This document shows positions 1 to 8,888 of a stretch of DNA of 64,000 nucleotides, in pieces (within the stretch, counting starts at the first letter, position 1; the number at the start of each line of letters is the position of its first letter). The notes beneath the pieces were generated by a model that was given only the letters and a program-made list of their open reading frames with translations, was not told the DNA's origin and did no database searches. This stretch comes from Roseovarius albus (lineage in GTDB: Bacteria > Pseudomonadota > Alphaproteobacteria > Rhodobacterales > Rhodobacteraceae), in NCBI RefSeq assembly GCF_900172335.1, contig NZ_FWFX01000011.1:90418-154417 (forward strand), written 5' to 3'. The position numbers and the translations under genes were made by a program.

Positions 1-169
1 AGGCAATGCTGTTTCCATTCCGGTCATTGCATCTGGTGGCGTGTCATCTATTGCCGATCTGAAAGCTCTGAAAACCTGCGGCGCGCCTTTGAACGGCGCA
101 ATCTCTGGTCGCGCGCTCTATGATGGTGCGATTGATCTGCAAGAGGCTCTAAAAACCTTAGCGTCCTAG
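1..169 (+). CDS. hisA: HisA, phosphoribosylformimino-5-aminoimidazole carboxamide ribotide isomerase (3' end only)
   Basis: Only the last 55 codons are in the window, with the reading frame starting at base 2 and a TAG stop. The visible part contains [10 protein letters not shown] followed by a [11 protein letters not shown] stretch, which is the C-terminal phosphate-binding part of the HisA (beta/alpha)8 barrel. HisA isomerises ProFAR to PRFAR in histidine synthesis. HisF, which shares the barrel fold, lies about 1 kb downstream on the same strand, supporting HisA rather than another barrel enzyme. The N-terminal part with the catalytic aspartates is outside the window. Confidence 0.88.
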   Translation, partial: GNAVSIPVIASGGVSSIADLKALKTCGAPLNGAISGRALYDGAIDLQEALKTLAS

Positions 170-182
170 GTCACGATTATTG

Positions 183-566
183 TTACTTAATGGTCCATAG
201 GTTCTTTAGGGGTTTGCCTCCTTGATGGACACGCAACTTGTTTGCGCCGACACGCTCAAAATTCCAACAGTGAAACCCTTCTCCCCAGTCTTCGCACCAT
301 TGTCCATCAATCACACGCCAATCAGATTCATATTCATCGCTACCGAAAAGCCCAGCGATTTTGCCTTTCTTGCGCCCCTTGCTATAGGCTTGCACCCATC
401 CGGTTTTGTTATCTTGGTTTGAAATACCGTGAACTGTGCTTCCGGGCAGTGTCGCAAGCATCTCTTTTTCTGTCATGAAATCTGCAGCCCAGCTCGTTGT
501 TGCAATACCCGCGAAGCAAACTGCAGTCGTGCAAACTCGGGTCAATTCTCCGAAATTCGGTAACAT
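183..566 (-). CDS. Small exported protein of unknown function
   Basis: A 127-residue protein with an N-terminal hydrophobic signal region ending in an alanine-containing TSWAAD cleavage-like site, then a polar mature part rich in Trp and Gly with two cysteines (WCEDWGEGFHCWNF). I do not recognise the family. The frame can be extended to a TTG at 578, but GGAGAG lies between that TTG and the ATG at 566 and is well placed as the ribosome binding site for the ATG, so 566 is chosen. It lies opposite to and between hisA and hisF. The likely location is the periplasm, judged only from the signal-like N-terminus. Confidence 0.6.
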   Translation of the reverse strand: MLPNFGELTRVCTTAVCFAGIATTSWAADFMTEKEMLATLPGSTVHGISNQDNKTGWVQAYSKGRKKGKIAGLFGSDEYESDWRVIDGQWCEDWGEGFHCWNFERVGANKLRVHQGGKPLKNLWTIK

Positions 567-644
567 AATTCTCTCCAATAGAAATTAAATATGCAGAGAA
601 TTATATCACATTTAGGCATCCTATCCCACAGATAGAAAAATCTC

Positions 645-1097
645 CTATTCACCTGCAGCTTTGGCCGTCAATTTGGCCAAGGCTCCGGTCATTTTCTTGA
701 TATATTCACCCTCACCCGAGATACCGTCTAAACGACCCAGCATTTTACCCGGGTCTTCATAGTTCAGCCAGACCTGACCTTCGGCATCCTGATAGACCAA
801 CACTTTGAGCGGTAAGTACAATCCGGCCAACGGATCATCTTGCATCGCGGGCGTACCGAGCTTGGGATTACCGAAGATCAGCAGCTCCGAAGGTGCCAGC
901 TCCTGCCCGACTTTCTGCGCCCCACCGGCATGATCAACCCGAGCGAATACCGTGGCACCGGCCCCGGTGACGGCCGCTTCCAGCGCGTCCATTGTTCCGG
1001 CCACATCCGAGGCTGATTGCACCCGTTGAACATCACCCGCGCTCACGATTGCCGGGATCGCCAAAAGACCCGCTGCCATTAATCCCAATTTGGTCAT
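645..1097 (-). CDS. DUF302 family periplasmic protein
   Basis: A 150-residue protein with a signal peptide (hydrophobic stretch, cleavage near AIVSAGD) followed by a DUF302 domain. The family pattern is visible as A-TVFARVDHA near the middle, LLIFGNPKLGTP and LPLKVLVYQD-EGQVWLNYEDP. DUF302 proteins are small, often exported, and without an assigned biochemical role. AAGGAG is six bases before the ATG at 1097; the GTG one codon upstream is only three bases from it, so ATG is preferred. Like the preceding small gene it is on the strand opposite to the his genes and separates hisA from hisF. Confidence 0.82.
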   Translation of the reverse strand: MTKLGLMAAGLLAIPAIVSAGDVQRVQSASDVAGTMDALEAAVTGAGATVFARVDHAGGAQKVGQELAPSELLIFGNPKLGTPAMQDDPLAGLYLPLKVLVYQDAEGQVWLNYEDPGKMLGRLDGISGEGEYIKKMTGALAKLTAKAAGE

Positions 1098-1196
1098 CAC
1101 ATTCTCCTTAAATTGAATCCTTGCGACATCTCACCTCTGGCATGTAACGCATTTTGCGCATAGATAACCGCACGAAACGTTACGGATCACGAAAAT

Positions 1197-1961
1197 ATGC
1201 TTAAGACCCGCATCATTCCCTGTCTGGACGTGGCCGATGGCCGTGTGGTGAAGGGCGTGAATTTTGTCGACCTGATTGATGCAGGCGACCCGGTGGAATC
1301 GGCCCGTGCCTATGATGCGGCAGGTGCCGATGAGCTGTGTTTCCTGGACATTCATGCGACTCATGAAAACCGCGGCACAATGTTTGACGTGGTCCGTCGT
1401 ACCGCTGAGCAGTGCTATATTCCCCTGACCGTTGGCGGCGGTGTACGAACATCCGAAGACGTCCGGGCATTATTATTGGCCGGGGCCGACAAGGTCAGCT
1501 TTAACTCGGCGGCTGTCGCCAACCCCGATGTTGTGGCCCAAGCGGCTGATCAGTTTGGCAGTCAGTGCATTGTGGTCGCGATTGATGCGAAAACCGTTTC
1601 TCCTGGAAAGTGGGAGATTTTCACCCATGGCGGTCGCAAGTCCACCGGCATTGATGCCGTCGAATTCGCTCGTTTGGTTGAAGGCAAGGGTGCGGGTGAA
1701 ATCCTGCTCACCTCGATGGACCGTGACGGCACACGTGCAGGATTTAACTTGCCGCTGACCCGTGCCATTGCGGATGCGGTCAACATTCCGGTGATTGCAT
1801 CGGGCGGTGTTGGCAATCTGGATCACCTGGTCGAAGGCGTGACCAAGGGCGGTGCGTCAGCCGTTTTGGCCGCATCAATCTTTCACTTTGGCGACTACAC
1901 CATTGCCGAGGCCAAGGCACATATGCAGGCTGCGGGCATTCCGATGAGGACAGGCGCATGA
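1197..1961 (+). CDS. hisF: HisF, imidazole glycerol phosphate synthase cyclase subunit
   Basis: At 254 residues it has the normal HisF length and is alignable end to end. It starts [12 protein letters not shown] with the catalytic Asp at residue 11, and has the second catalytic Asp in VVAIDAK. Phosphate-binding segments [19 protein letters not shown] and VIASGGVGN are all present. With HisH it converts PRFAR to imidazole glycerol phosphate and AICAR; hisH is not in the window. It overlaps hisE by four bases (ATGA), so the two are translationally coupled. Confidence 0.97.
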   Translation: MLKTRIIPCLDVADGRVVKGVNFVDLIDAGDPVESARAYDAAGADELCFLDIHATHENRGTMFDVVRRTAEQCYIPLTVGGGVRTSEDVRALLLAGADKVSFNSAAVANPDVVAQAADQFGSQCIVVAIDAKTVSPGKWEIFTHGGRKSTGIDAVEFARLVEGKGAGEILLTSMDRDGTRAGFNLPLTRAIADAVNIPVIASGGVGNLDHLVEGVTKGGASAVLAASIFHFGDYTIAEAKAHMQAAGIPMRTGA

Positions 1962-2278
1962 CCTTGGATGAGCTGGAAAAGATCATCACAGAACGAGCGA
2001 CCGCAAGCCCAGAGGATAGCTGGACAGCCAAGCTTTTGGCAAAAGGCCCTGAGAAGGTTGCCGAAAAATTTGGCGAAGAAGCCATTGAAGCGATCATCGA
2101 GGCCGTCAAAGGGGACTGCGAAAAGCTGACCTCAGAAGCTGCAGATGTGCTATTTCATCTGCTGGTGATGCTGCAGTCGCGTGGCGTATCGGTTGCAGAT
2201 GTGATGGCCGAGCTGGCACGCCGCCAAAGCACCAGCGGTCTTGCTGAAAAAGCAGCCAGAACGGAGGCACAAAAATGA
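1958..2278 (+). CDS. hisE: HisE, phosphoribosyl-ATP pyrophosphatase
   Basis: A 106-residue stand-alone HisE of the all-alpha NTP pyrophosphatase fold. The metal-binding helix [11 protein letters not shown] and the second helix with [13 protein letters not shown] are the diagnostic motifs. It hydrolyses PR-ATP to PR-AMP, the second step of histidine synthesis. Its ATG overlaps the hisF stop (ATGA), and its own stop overlaps the next start in the same way, giving a three-gene coupled run. Confidence 0.96.
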   Translation: MTLDELEKIITERATASPEDSWTAKLLAKGPEKVAEKFGEEAIEAIIEAVKGDCEKLTSEAADVLFHLLVMLQSRGVSVADVMAELARRQSTSGLAEKAARTEAQK

Positions 2279-2568
2279 TCCGGCATATCGTCTTTTTCAG
2301 TGCGAAGAATGCAGATGAAGTTGAAGCCGTGCGTGATGGTTTGATGATGCTGCGTGACATCCCTCATGCCCAGCATTTTGAAGTCGGTCGCAACCTGCAA
2401 AGTGATGCGATCAACGGAACGCAGGTCGATCTGGTGGTTTATGCCGAATTCGGAGATGAGGCCGCTCTAGAAGCTTATAAAGCTGATCCGATTTACTCGT
2501 CTTGCATTGCCCGCGTGCGCCCCATGCGCGAGTTACGCATCGCCGCGGATTTTGAGGCCGACATCTAA
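2275..2568 (+). CDS. Dabb (stress-response A/B barrel) domain protein
   Basis: A 97-residue protein that starts MIRHIVFFS and contains GRNLQSDAINGTQVDLVVYAEFGDEAALEAYKADP, cited here only as the region of residues about 43–75; this is the dimeric ferredoxin-like Dabb fold. Members include plant stress proteins and some polyketide cyclases, while bacterial single-domain ones usually have no assigned reaction. It overlaps hisE by four bases and is probably co-transcribed with the histidine genes, but nothing in its sequence ties it to histidine synthesis. Confidence 0.85.
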   Translation: MIRHIVFFSAKNADEVEAVRDGLMMLRDIPHAQHFEVGRNLQSDAINGTQVDLVVYAEFGDEAALEAYKADPIYSSCIARVRPMRELRIAADFEADI

Positions 2569-2576
2569 ATCATTCC

Positions 2577-3050
2577 CTACAGCTTTGACGAAATAATCCC
2601 GGTATTGAACCCGCCCATTCGCAGCTCCCCAAACAAGCGCTGATATTCGATCTTAGGGCAACGATCCATGATCACGTCGACACCCCTCACCTTGGCCATT
2701 TCAGCAGCTTGCTCATTCACCACCCCAATCTGCATCCAGACCGTTTGCAGCTTCGGAAACTGGGCAAGCGCCTCTTCGACAATTGGCGGCACGTGTTCGG
2801 AACGCCGGAAAATATCGACCATGTCAACATGCCCCTCAATATCACTCAGGCTGGCCTTGACCTCGAATCCGAACAACATAGTGCCCGCGTGCCCCGGATT
2901 GACCGGCACCACGTCATATCCCTTCAAAGCGAGGTAGCGCGCCACATAATAGCTGGGTCGTACCGGGTTCATCGATACACCCACAACAGCAACGCGTTTG
3001 GTACGTTGCAAGATCTTGCGCAAATGCGCGTCTGAATACTCTTCGCTCAT
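2577..3050 (-). CDS. CoA-binding domain protein (YccU-like)
   Basis: A 157-residue Rossmann-fold protein of the CoA_binding family. The nucleotide-binding start is VAVVGVSMNPVRPSYYVARYL, followed by YDVVPVNPGH and VDIFRRSEHVPPIVEEA, and a cysteine-containing RCPKIEYQRL near the end. The family resembles the N-terminal domain of succinyl-CoA synthetase alpha but stands alone, and its ligand role is not established. It converges with the Dabb gene with only eight bases between the stops. Confidence 0.88.
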   Translation of the reverse strand: MSEEYSDAHLRKILQRTKRVAVVGVSMNPVRPSYYVARYLALKGYDVVPVNPGHAGTMLFGFEVKASLSDIEGHVDMVDIFRRSEHVPPIVEEALAQFPKLQTVWMQIGVVNEQAAEMAKVRGVDVIMDRCPKIEYQRLFGELRMGGFNTGIISSKL

Positions 3051-3085
3051 AGGGGCAGCTTTAGCAGATCAATCCGATAAAAAAA

Positions 3086-3110
3086 GCGCCCAGACAAAAT
3101 ATCTGGGCGC
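3086..3110 (-). terminator. Rho-independent terminator for the minus strand
   Basis: A perfect 9-bp stem (GCGCCCAGA / TCTGGGCGC) with a 7-base loop. On the plus strand it is preceded by seven A residues at 3079–3085, so on the minus strand the stem is followed by a run of U. It lies about 135 bases beyond the stop of the zinc-ribbon gene at 3247 and is the best candidate for that transcript's end, just before the CoA-binding gene begins. Confidence 0.8.
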
Positions 3111-3246
3111 CAGTCGCGGAACGAGGGACAGTGAAGAGAAACACGGGTGTTCCAAACCGGTGTTTCTGAACATTAGATAGGATGGATTTTGGGAATAAAA
3201 AGGGGATGTAATATAGCTGTGAACAAAATGTTCGGTATTCCGCCGA

Positions 3247-3552
3247 TTAGTCGAAGATGTCTTCGGCCACATCCCACAGTTCGCTCAATACCTTGCGGCC
3301 AAGGCTTTTCCGTTTTTTGGCATAACGCTTAGTAGGATTTTTCTCATATGAGCGGCGCTTGCAATCGGGCTTTTTGCGGCTTTTCGATTTCTCATAAGCT
3401 CGATCACGCGGCTGCAGTTTGTGAATTGGGATCGCTTTGAATTCATGCAAAGGGGCCCCACAGTTGGCACAGCTCAACTCATGAAGGGATTTATCGAGCA
3501 CCAAGGTGGCACGAGTTCCGCAGTAACAACATGTCGCAATTTTCTGTGCCAA
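3247..3552 (-). CDS. Small basic zinc-ribbon protein, function unknown
   Basis: About 101 residues. It has two cysteine pairs, CCYCG near residue 8 and CANCG near residue 27, forming a likely zinc ribbon. A very Lys/Arg-rich middle follows, then an acidic tail (LWDVAEDIFD). The basic stretch suggests nucleic acid or ribosome contact, but this is inference. The open frame extends to a GTG at 3624; however, AAGGAGAGG lies a few bases before a TTG at 3552, and translation from that TTG begins just before the zinc ribbon. The TTG start is therefore preferred. It is divergent from yidC. Confidence 0.72.
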   Translation of the reverse strand: MAQKIATCCYCGTRATLVLDKSLHELSCANCGAPLHEFKAIPIHKLQPRDRAYEKSKSRKKPDCKRRSYEKNPTKRYAKKRKSLGRKVLSELWDVAEDIFD

Positions 3553-3740
3553 TCGCCCTCTCCTTTGCCACTTGATAAAAGCGTGATACCGGCCAGATAC
3601 AAGCCCCGTTGCACCGTAAAGCACGGCAGATCAATGAATCCCGCCTCCAATGTCCCCTGCGACCGCGAATTGACTTGACCTTTTGCCCCGCACTCTGTTG
3701 AACGCCTTGAGACGACAGACAACAGATAGGTGGCCGTCAC

Positions 3741-5525
3741 ATGGACGATCAGACCAAGAATCTAATCCTTGCCAGTGCACTCAGCTTTGGCGTCATTCTG
3801 ATTTGGTTCACACTTTTCCCGCCACCAGAGGCCGATCCAAACGCGCCCACGGCGGTTGAGCAGGTTGATGGGCAGGACGTTGCCACCACTCCATCCGCCG
3901 ATGGAGAGGTCGCGATTACTGAAATCGAGAAAGTTGTAGAAGACAATGCGCCACGTCTGTCGATAACCACCCCAAGTGTTGAAGGAAGCATTTCCCTCAA
4001 GGGTGGCCGTATCGACGAGCTATCGCTGCGCAATTATCGCGAAACACTGGCTGAGGATTCTCCAATCGTAAAGCTGCTGTCGCCCATTGGCACTGATGAG
4101 CCCTATTATGCGCTTTTCGGATGGGCCCCGGGCGATGGTTTGACGGCAGATCAGGTTCCTGGACCCAACACTGTCTGGTCGGTAGATGGCAATGATGTGC
4201 TGACTCCAGAAACCCCGGTGACTTTGACTTGGGATAATGGATCAGGCCTAAACTTCCAACGCGAAGTAAGCATTGACGACAAGTTCATGTTCACCGTGCG
4301 CCAGACCGTGGAAAACACGAGTGGCGGCGCTGTGCGCATGGCCCCTTATGGCATTCTGGCCCGTCAGGGCGAGCCAGAGGATCTGAAGAACTTCTTCATC
4401 CTACACGAAGGCGCCATACAAATGGTCGACGGCGAGTTGACCGAAACCGATTACGACGATTTTGAGCCTTCAAATGACTTCCAGACTATTGGCGTTGAAG
4501 AGCACGCTTGGACAGGTTTCACCGATCACTACTGGATGACAACACTCATCCCAGCAGACGAAGCGGGTTCAACCGTCAGTACATTCCACGATGCACGTCG
4601 CAATATCTTCCAGACGACAGCGCGACAAAGCACCAAATCGGTTGGTCCTGGCGAAACGCTCTCACAGGAAATGCGCCTTTTCGCTGGTGCAAAAGAGTGG
4701 GAAGCCATTCGTGAGTATCAGAACGAAGACGGTGTTGAAAAGTTTGTTGATTCCATCGATTGGGGCTGGTTCTTCTTCCTGACCAAGCCGATCTTTGCTG
4801 TTCTGCACTGGTTGAACGCCCTGATTGGCAACATGGGTTGGGCAATCATCGCACTGACGGTACTGCTTAAGGCGCTGCTATTGCCGCTGGCTTATAAGTC
4901 CTATGTCTCCATGGCGAAGATGAAAGAGCTTCAGCCAGAAATGGAGAAAATCAAGGAAAAGGCCGGTGATGACCGGCAAATGATGCAAAAGTCGATGATG
5001 GAGCTCTACAAGAAGGAAAAAGTGAACCCCGCCTCTGGTTGTTTGCCGATTCTGATGCAGATTCCAATCTTCTTCTCGCTCTACAAAGTGATCTTTGTAA
5101 CGCTTGAACTGCGTCAGGCACCTTGGATCGGCTGGATCAAAGACCTTTCGATGCCTGATCCATCTTCGATCTATAACCTATGGGGTATTTTCCCGTGGGC
5201 CGCACCTGAAGCAGGATCGATTTTCGCGTTGGTCTTCATCGGTATCATGCCGCTCTTGTTGGGTATTTCGATGTGGCTGCAGCAAAAACTGAACCCGGCG
5301 CCAACAGATCCGACACAAAAGATGATCTTTGCCTGGATGCCTTGGGTCTTCATGTTCATGCTGGGCAGCTTTGCCAGCGGCTTGGTGCTCTACTGGATCA
5401 CCAACAACGTGATCACCTTCTGTCAGCAGTATCTGATCATGCGTAGTCAGGGCTACAAGCCCGACGTCTTTGGCAACATCACCTCCAGCTTCAAACGTAA
5501 ACGGGCTGAAGAAAAGGACAACTGA
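3741..5525 (+). CDS. yidC: YidC, membrane protein insertase
   Basis: At 594 residues this is the long Gram-negative form. There is an N-terminal transmembrane helix (about residues 8–27), then a large periplasmic domain (about 45–340). The conserved insertase core follows, with about five helices including MGWAIIALTVLLKALLLPLAYKS-type and NPASGCLPILMQIPIFFSLYK-type segments. YidC inserts inner-membrane proteins with or without SecYEG. The stop TGA shares one base with the ATG of the MOSC gene, a coupled arrangement. The common upstream partners rpmH and rnpA are not found in the bases before it. Confidence 0.97.
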   Translation: MDDQTKNLILASALSFGVILIWFTLFPPPEADPNAPTAVEQVDGQDVATTPSADGEVAITEIEKVVEDNAPRLSITTPSVEGSISLKGGRIDELSLRNYRETLAEDSPIVKLLSPIGTDEPYYALFGWAPGDGLTADQVPGPNTVWSVDGNDVLTPETPVTLTWDNGSGLNFQREVSIDDKFMFTVRQTVENTSGGAVRMAPYGILARQGEPEDLKNFFILHEGAIQMVDGELTETDYDDFEPSNDFQTIGVEEHAWTGFTDHYWMTTLIPADEAGSTVSTFHDARRNIFQTTARQSTKSVGPGETLSQEMRLFAGAKEWEAIREYQNEDGVEKFVDSIDWGWFFFLTKPIFAVLHWLNALIGNMGWAIIALTVLLKALLLPLAYKSYVSMAKMKELQPEMEKIKEKAGDDRQMMQKSMMELYKKEKVNPASGCLPILMQIPIFFSLYKVIFVTLELRQAPWIGWIKDLSMPDPSSIYNLWGIFPWAAPEAGSIFALVFIGIMPLLLGISMWLQQKLNPAPTDPTQKMIFAWMPWVFMFMLGSFASGLVLYWITNNVITFCQQYLIMRSQGYKPDVFGNITSSFKRKRAEEKDN

Positions 5526-6271
5526 TGGGACAGGTGCAGGCGATCTGGCGGCACCCAATCAAAGGCCATGGGCGCGAAGCGCTGAATAATGTAACTCTGA
5601 GCGTAGGCCAAACTATGCCGTGGGATCGCCGCTGGGCTGTGGCACATGAGGCCGCGAAAACCGATGGCACAGAGTGGACCCCCAGTGCTGACTATTCCCG
5701 TGGTTCCAAGGTCGGCGCTATCATGGCTATCAATGCGGTTGCAGACGAGACGAGTGAAACGGTCACACTGGCGCACCCGGATCGCCCTGCGCTGACGTTT
5801 GCCCCTGATACTGAATCAGATCAGTTTCTGGACTGGGTAAAACCCTTGATGCCGGTTAATCGAGCGCAGTCTGCCAGCATTGTGCGGGTCGAAGGGCGTG
5901 GCATGACCGACACAGACTATCCGTCGATCAGCCTGATCAACCTCGCTTCGAATGACGACATGAGCGCCAGAATGCGACAGGATATTTCCGCCCTGCGCTG
6001 GCGCTGTAACCTGCATTTCACCGGTTTTGCGGCATGGGAAGAGTTAGGCTGGATCGGCAAAACGATCCGCGCAGGTGAGGTCGAGTTGAAAGTTCGGGAA
6101 CCTATTGAGCGCTGTCTGGCTACTACCGCCAATCCAGACACCGGGGAACGCGATGCCGATACGCTGGGTACTTTGAAAGCGGCCTTTGGCCATCAAAATT
6201 TTGGCATCTATGCCGAAGTAACCAAAAGCGGTGATATTCACGCCGGTGACACGGTTGAGGTGCTCTCATGA
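5525..6271 (+). CDS. MOSC domain protein
   Basis: A 248-residue MOSC protein: the N-terminal beta-barrel part starts VQAIWRHPIKG, the family's usual opening, and the C-terminal part has VKVREPIERC, with the Cys of the molybdenum-cofactor sulfurase C-terminal domain, followed by TANPDTGERD. MOSC proteins are linked to molybdopterin-dependent reactions and sulfur transfer. Reductases of the mARC/YcbX type are larger or carry extra domains, so the exact reaction is open. It overlaps yidC by one base and engB by four, as is common in Rhodobacteraceae. Confidence 0.88.
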   Translation: MGQVQAIWRHPIKGHGREALNNVTLSVGQTMPWDRRWAVAHEAAKTDGTEWTPSADYSRGSKVGAIMAINAVADETSETVTLAHPDRPALTFAPDTESDQFLDWVKPLMPVNRAQSASIVRVEGRGMTDTDYPSISLINLASNDDMSARMRQDISALRWRCNLHFTGFAAWEELGWIGKTIRAGEVELKVREPIERCLATTANPDTGERDADTLGTLKAAFGHQNFGIYAEVTKSGDIHAGDTVEVLS

Positions 6272-6918
6272 AACTTCCCTTCCCTCTTGCAGAAGAGCCA
6301 GAGCCCCTTGCCCTCGAAGAAGGTCGCAAGCTGTTCGCCGGTGAGGTGGATTTCCTCAAAGGCGTAGTTGCCATGTCCGGCCTGCCCCCGGCAGACCGGC
6401 TTGAGGTTTGTTTTGCCGGACGCTCGAACGTCGGAAAGTCCACTCTGATCAACGCATTGACCGGTCGCAAACGTCTGGCGCGCGCGTCGAACACTCCGGG
6501 TCGGACGCAAGAGATCAACTATTTCACACTTGGCGGCAGCCGTTACATGGTCGACCTGCCCGGCTATGGCTATGCCGAAGCCCCGGTTGCGGTTGTTGAA
6601 AAATGGCAGCGTCTGCTAAAGTCCTACCTGTCTGGTCGCCAGACCCTGCGTCGTGCCTTTGTGCTTGTCGATTCCCGCCACGGCATCAAGAAAGTTGACG
6701 AAGAGATCATGTCCCTGCTCGACAGTTCTGCAGTCACATTCCAAGTGGTGCTGACCAAGGCAGACAAGATCAAAGAGAAAGATCGCGAAAAGATGCTGGC
6801 GCAGGTGCGTGAAAAGCTTTCAAAGCATCCCGCAGCTTACCCTGAGCTCATCTCAACATCTTCAGAAAAAGGCGATGGCATAACTACTTTGCGTGCAGTC
6901 ATCGCGGGCTTGGCCTGA
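6268..6918 (+). CDS. engB: EngB/YihA, ribosome biogenesis GTPase
   Basis: 216 residues, the usual length for this TRAFAC GTPase. G1 is GRSNVGKS (residues 51–58), G2 is in the region NTPGRTQEI, G3 is DLPGYG and G4 is TKAD. The short N- and C-terminal extensions match EngB (YsxC/YihA) rather than Era or Der. The protein is needed for late assembly of the large ribosomal subunit. It starts with an ATG overlapping the MOSC stop. Confidence 0.96.
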   Translation: MKLPFPLAEEPEPLALEEGRKLFAGEVDFLKGVVAMSGLPPADRLEVCFAGRSNVGKSTLINALTGRKRLARASNTPGRTQEINYFTLGGSRYMVDLPGYGYAEAPVAVVEKWQRLLKSYLSGRQTLRRAFVLVDSRHGIKKVDEEIMSLLDSSAVTFQVVLTKADKIKEKDREKMLAQVREKLSKHPAAYPELISTSSEKGDGITTLRAVIAGLA

Positions 6919-6923
6919 ACCCG

Positions 6924-7289
6924 ATGCACGCTCGTCTCATCAGCCTGATCACCCTGCTGGCGCTGACAGTTGTCAGCATCATCCCACAGGGCTGGATGGT
7001 CAGCGCGGACACAGATGGCAAGGTGCAATTGGTGCTGTGTACCCCCGACGGCCCAGAGGAGATCTGGATTGATTTTGGCGACACAACCCCTCCTGAGCAT
7101 GATCAGCAAGACGAGTTAATGCCGTGCCCGTTCACCGGCATCGCCTCTTCGGATGTTTCCGCGTTCGTGCAGATTGTAACGCTGAAGCAAAAACCTCTGC
7201 CCACGCCTTGGGCACAATCGGATTTCACGCATCGCAGCGCCGGATTCTATACCCGGTATGATGCCCGCGGCCCTCCCGCTTTCTCCTGA
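6924..7289 (+). CDS. DUF2946-like exported protein
   Basis: A 121-residue protein with an N-terminal hydrophobic segment (about residues 5–27), one cysteine in LCTPDG and a second in MPCPFTG. This layout fits the DUF2946 family, small proteins often found beside copper- or iron-responsive membrane genes. It lies six bases after engB and is followed by a PepSY transmembrane protein, a common pairing. The two cysteines and the acidic His-containing stretch PPEHDQQDE could bind metal, which is inference. Confidence 0.65.
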   Translation: MHARLISLITLLALTVVSIIPQGWMVSADTDGKVQLVLCTPDGPEEIWIDFGDTTPPEHDQQDELMPCPFTGIASSDVSAFVQIVTLKQKPLPTPWAQSDFTHRSAGFYTRYDARGPPAFS

Positions 7290-7357
7290 CACATCAACAT
7301 TCTGAATTGTCTGACCAGCTGCCTAGCAGTTGGCATATCTATCTTATGGAGAAATCA

Positions 7358-8767
7358 ATGGTCGATCAAAGCCACGTCGCCATGCGCGACCCCGCAGCCA
7401 ACCCAAATGCCCTGCCTCAAAAACTCTATTTCGCCGTCTGGCGTTGGCATTTTTATGCTGGCCTCTATGTCATTCCCTTCTTTCTGATGCTCGCCGTGAC
7501 GGGCCTGATGATGATGTTCATCTCGCAATTCGATGGTCGCGATGGTGAGAAAATAGCTGTTTCCGTTCAAGGTGAAGCGCTAAGCGTTTCACGACAAGCG
7601 GACGCTGTGACAGCGGCCGTACCCGGCGCCATCGTCGAATGGATTGGACCCAAGGCAGAGAACCTGGCAACGGTCTTCCGGGTTAAAACTGATGCAGGTC
7701 AGCAGATGGTCGCCATTGATCCTTACACCGGCGCTGTGATCCAGACCTGGGACCGCCGGGCTGGCTGGTATGACTTCGCGGACAATCTTCACTCTGATCT
7801 GTTGCTGGGCACAGCCGGGGATCGCATGATCGAAATCGCCGCCGGTCTGGGCCTAATCCTGATATTAACAGGCCTATATCTTTGGTGGCCTCGCGGAAAT
7901 GCAGCATCAATGCTTGTCCCCAACTTCAAAGCGCGAGGACGCGCCTTATGGAAGTCTTTGCATTCGGTTGTTGGGTTCTACATCTCGGCACTTCTGGTGT
8001 TGTTTTTAATTACGGGCTTTTCTTGGACTGGCGTCTGGGGCGGCAAGTTAGTTCAAGCTTGGAGCAGCTTCCCAGCAGCAAAGTGGGACAATGTGCCCTT
8101 GTCTGATGACACCCATGCCAGCATGAATCACGGCAACCAGAATGATGTGCCTTGGGCGCTGGAACAGACTCCTATGCCTGCCTCTGGATCAGATGCAGGC
8201 ATTCCGGGCCTGGCAGAAGGTGCACCGGTCAACATAGACACACTTGTCGCCTTTGGTGCGTCAATGGGAATGGAGGGGCGTTTCCGGATAGCCTACCCCA
8301 ACGGAGAAACGGGTGTCTGGACGATGAACCGCGACAGCATGAGCAGCGATTCGAACGAACCCACAACTGACCGCACCATTCACATTGACCAATACACCGG
8401 CAAAATTCTGGCTGATGTGAAATATGAGGATTACTCCGCCATGGGGAAATTCATGGCGCTTGGCGTGCCGTTTCACATGGGCCTGATGGGCACGTGGAAC
8501 TTCGTGCTGAATGTGGTGTTCTGCCTGTCGGTGATCTTTGTCTGCATCTCTGGAGTTGTCATGTGGGTCATTCGCCGCCCTTCAAAGGCAACCCGTTTGG
8601 CCGCCCCGCCAGCACCAGCGGAAATGCCGTTTTGGAAGGGGGCTGCTTTGATTGCAATTTTGGTGTCTATCGCCTTCCCACTGTTGGGCCTGACACTTCT
8701 CACGGTTCTGGCGTTTGACGTCCTAATTCTGAGCAATCTGCCTGCGCTTAAGCGCGCCTGCAGCTAA
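7358..8767 (+). CDS. PepSY-associated transmembrane protein
   Basis: 469 residues with four main membrane segments: about 28–50, about 160–180, about 205–230 and a pair near the C-terminus. The family signatures are WRWHFYAGLYVIPF at the start, DNLHSDLLLG, LYLWWPRG and FHMGLMGTWN. PepSY_TM proteins are linked to iron or copper reduction and siderophore use. The frame opens at a TTG (7307), but TATGGAGAAATCA directly precedes the ATG at 7358, and the membrane part aligns from there. It is probably transcribed with the DUF2946 gene 68 bases upstream. Confidence 0.88.
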   Translation: MVDQSHVAMRDPAANPNALPQKLYFAVWRWHFYAGLYVIPFFLMLAVTGLMMMFISQFDGRDGEKIAVSVQGEALSVSRQADAVTAAVPGAIVEWIGPKAENLATVFRVKTDAGQQMVAIDPYTGAVIQTWDRRAGWYDFADNLHSDLLLGTAGDRMIEIAAGLGLILILTGLYLWWPRGNAASMLVPNFKARGRALWKSLHSVVGFYISALLVLFLITGFSWTGVWGGKLVQAWSSFPAAKWDNVPLSDDTHASMNHGNQNDVPWALEQTPMPASGSDAGIPGLAEGAPVNIDTLVAFGASMGMEGRFRIAYPNGETGVWTMNRDSMSSDSNEPTTDRTIHIDQYTGKILADVKYEDYSAMGKFMALGVPFHMGLMGTWNFVLNVVFCLSVIFVCISGVVMWVIRRPSKATRLAAPPAPAEMPFWKGAALIAILVSIAFPLLGLTLLTVLAFDVLILSNLPALKRACS

Positions 8768-8783
8768 GCGCTTTCAAAGTTTA

Positions 8784-8813
8784 GGCGCGCAGGGTCTTGT
8801 GGCTCTGCGTGCC
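8784..8813 (+). terminator. Hairpin terminator after the PepSY gene
   Basis: GGCGCGCAG (8784–8792) pairs with CTGCGTGCC (8805–8813) with one G·T pair and a 12-base loop, followed by TCATTCATT. It starts 17 bases after the PepSY stop. The trailing stretch is T-rich but not a clean U run, so termination may be partial. Confidence 0.6.
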
Positions 8814-8888
8814 TCATTCATTCCGGCTCAACTCCCCCTTGGCCTTTTGGCTTGAACCTCGTAACAGGGAGGGAAGAGGACACGCCGA

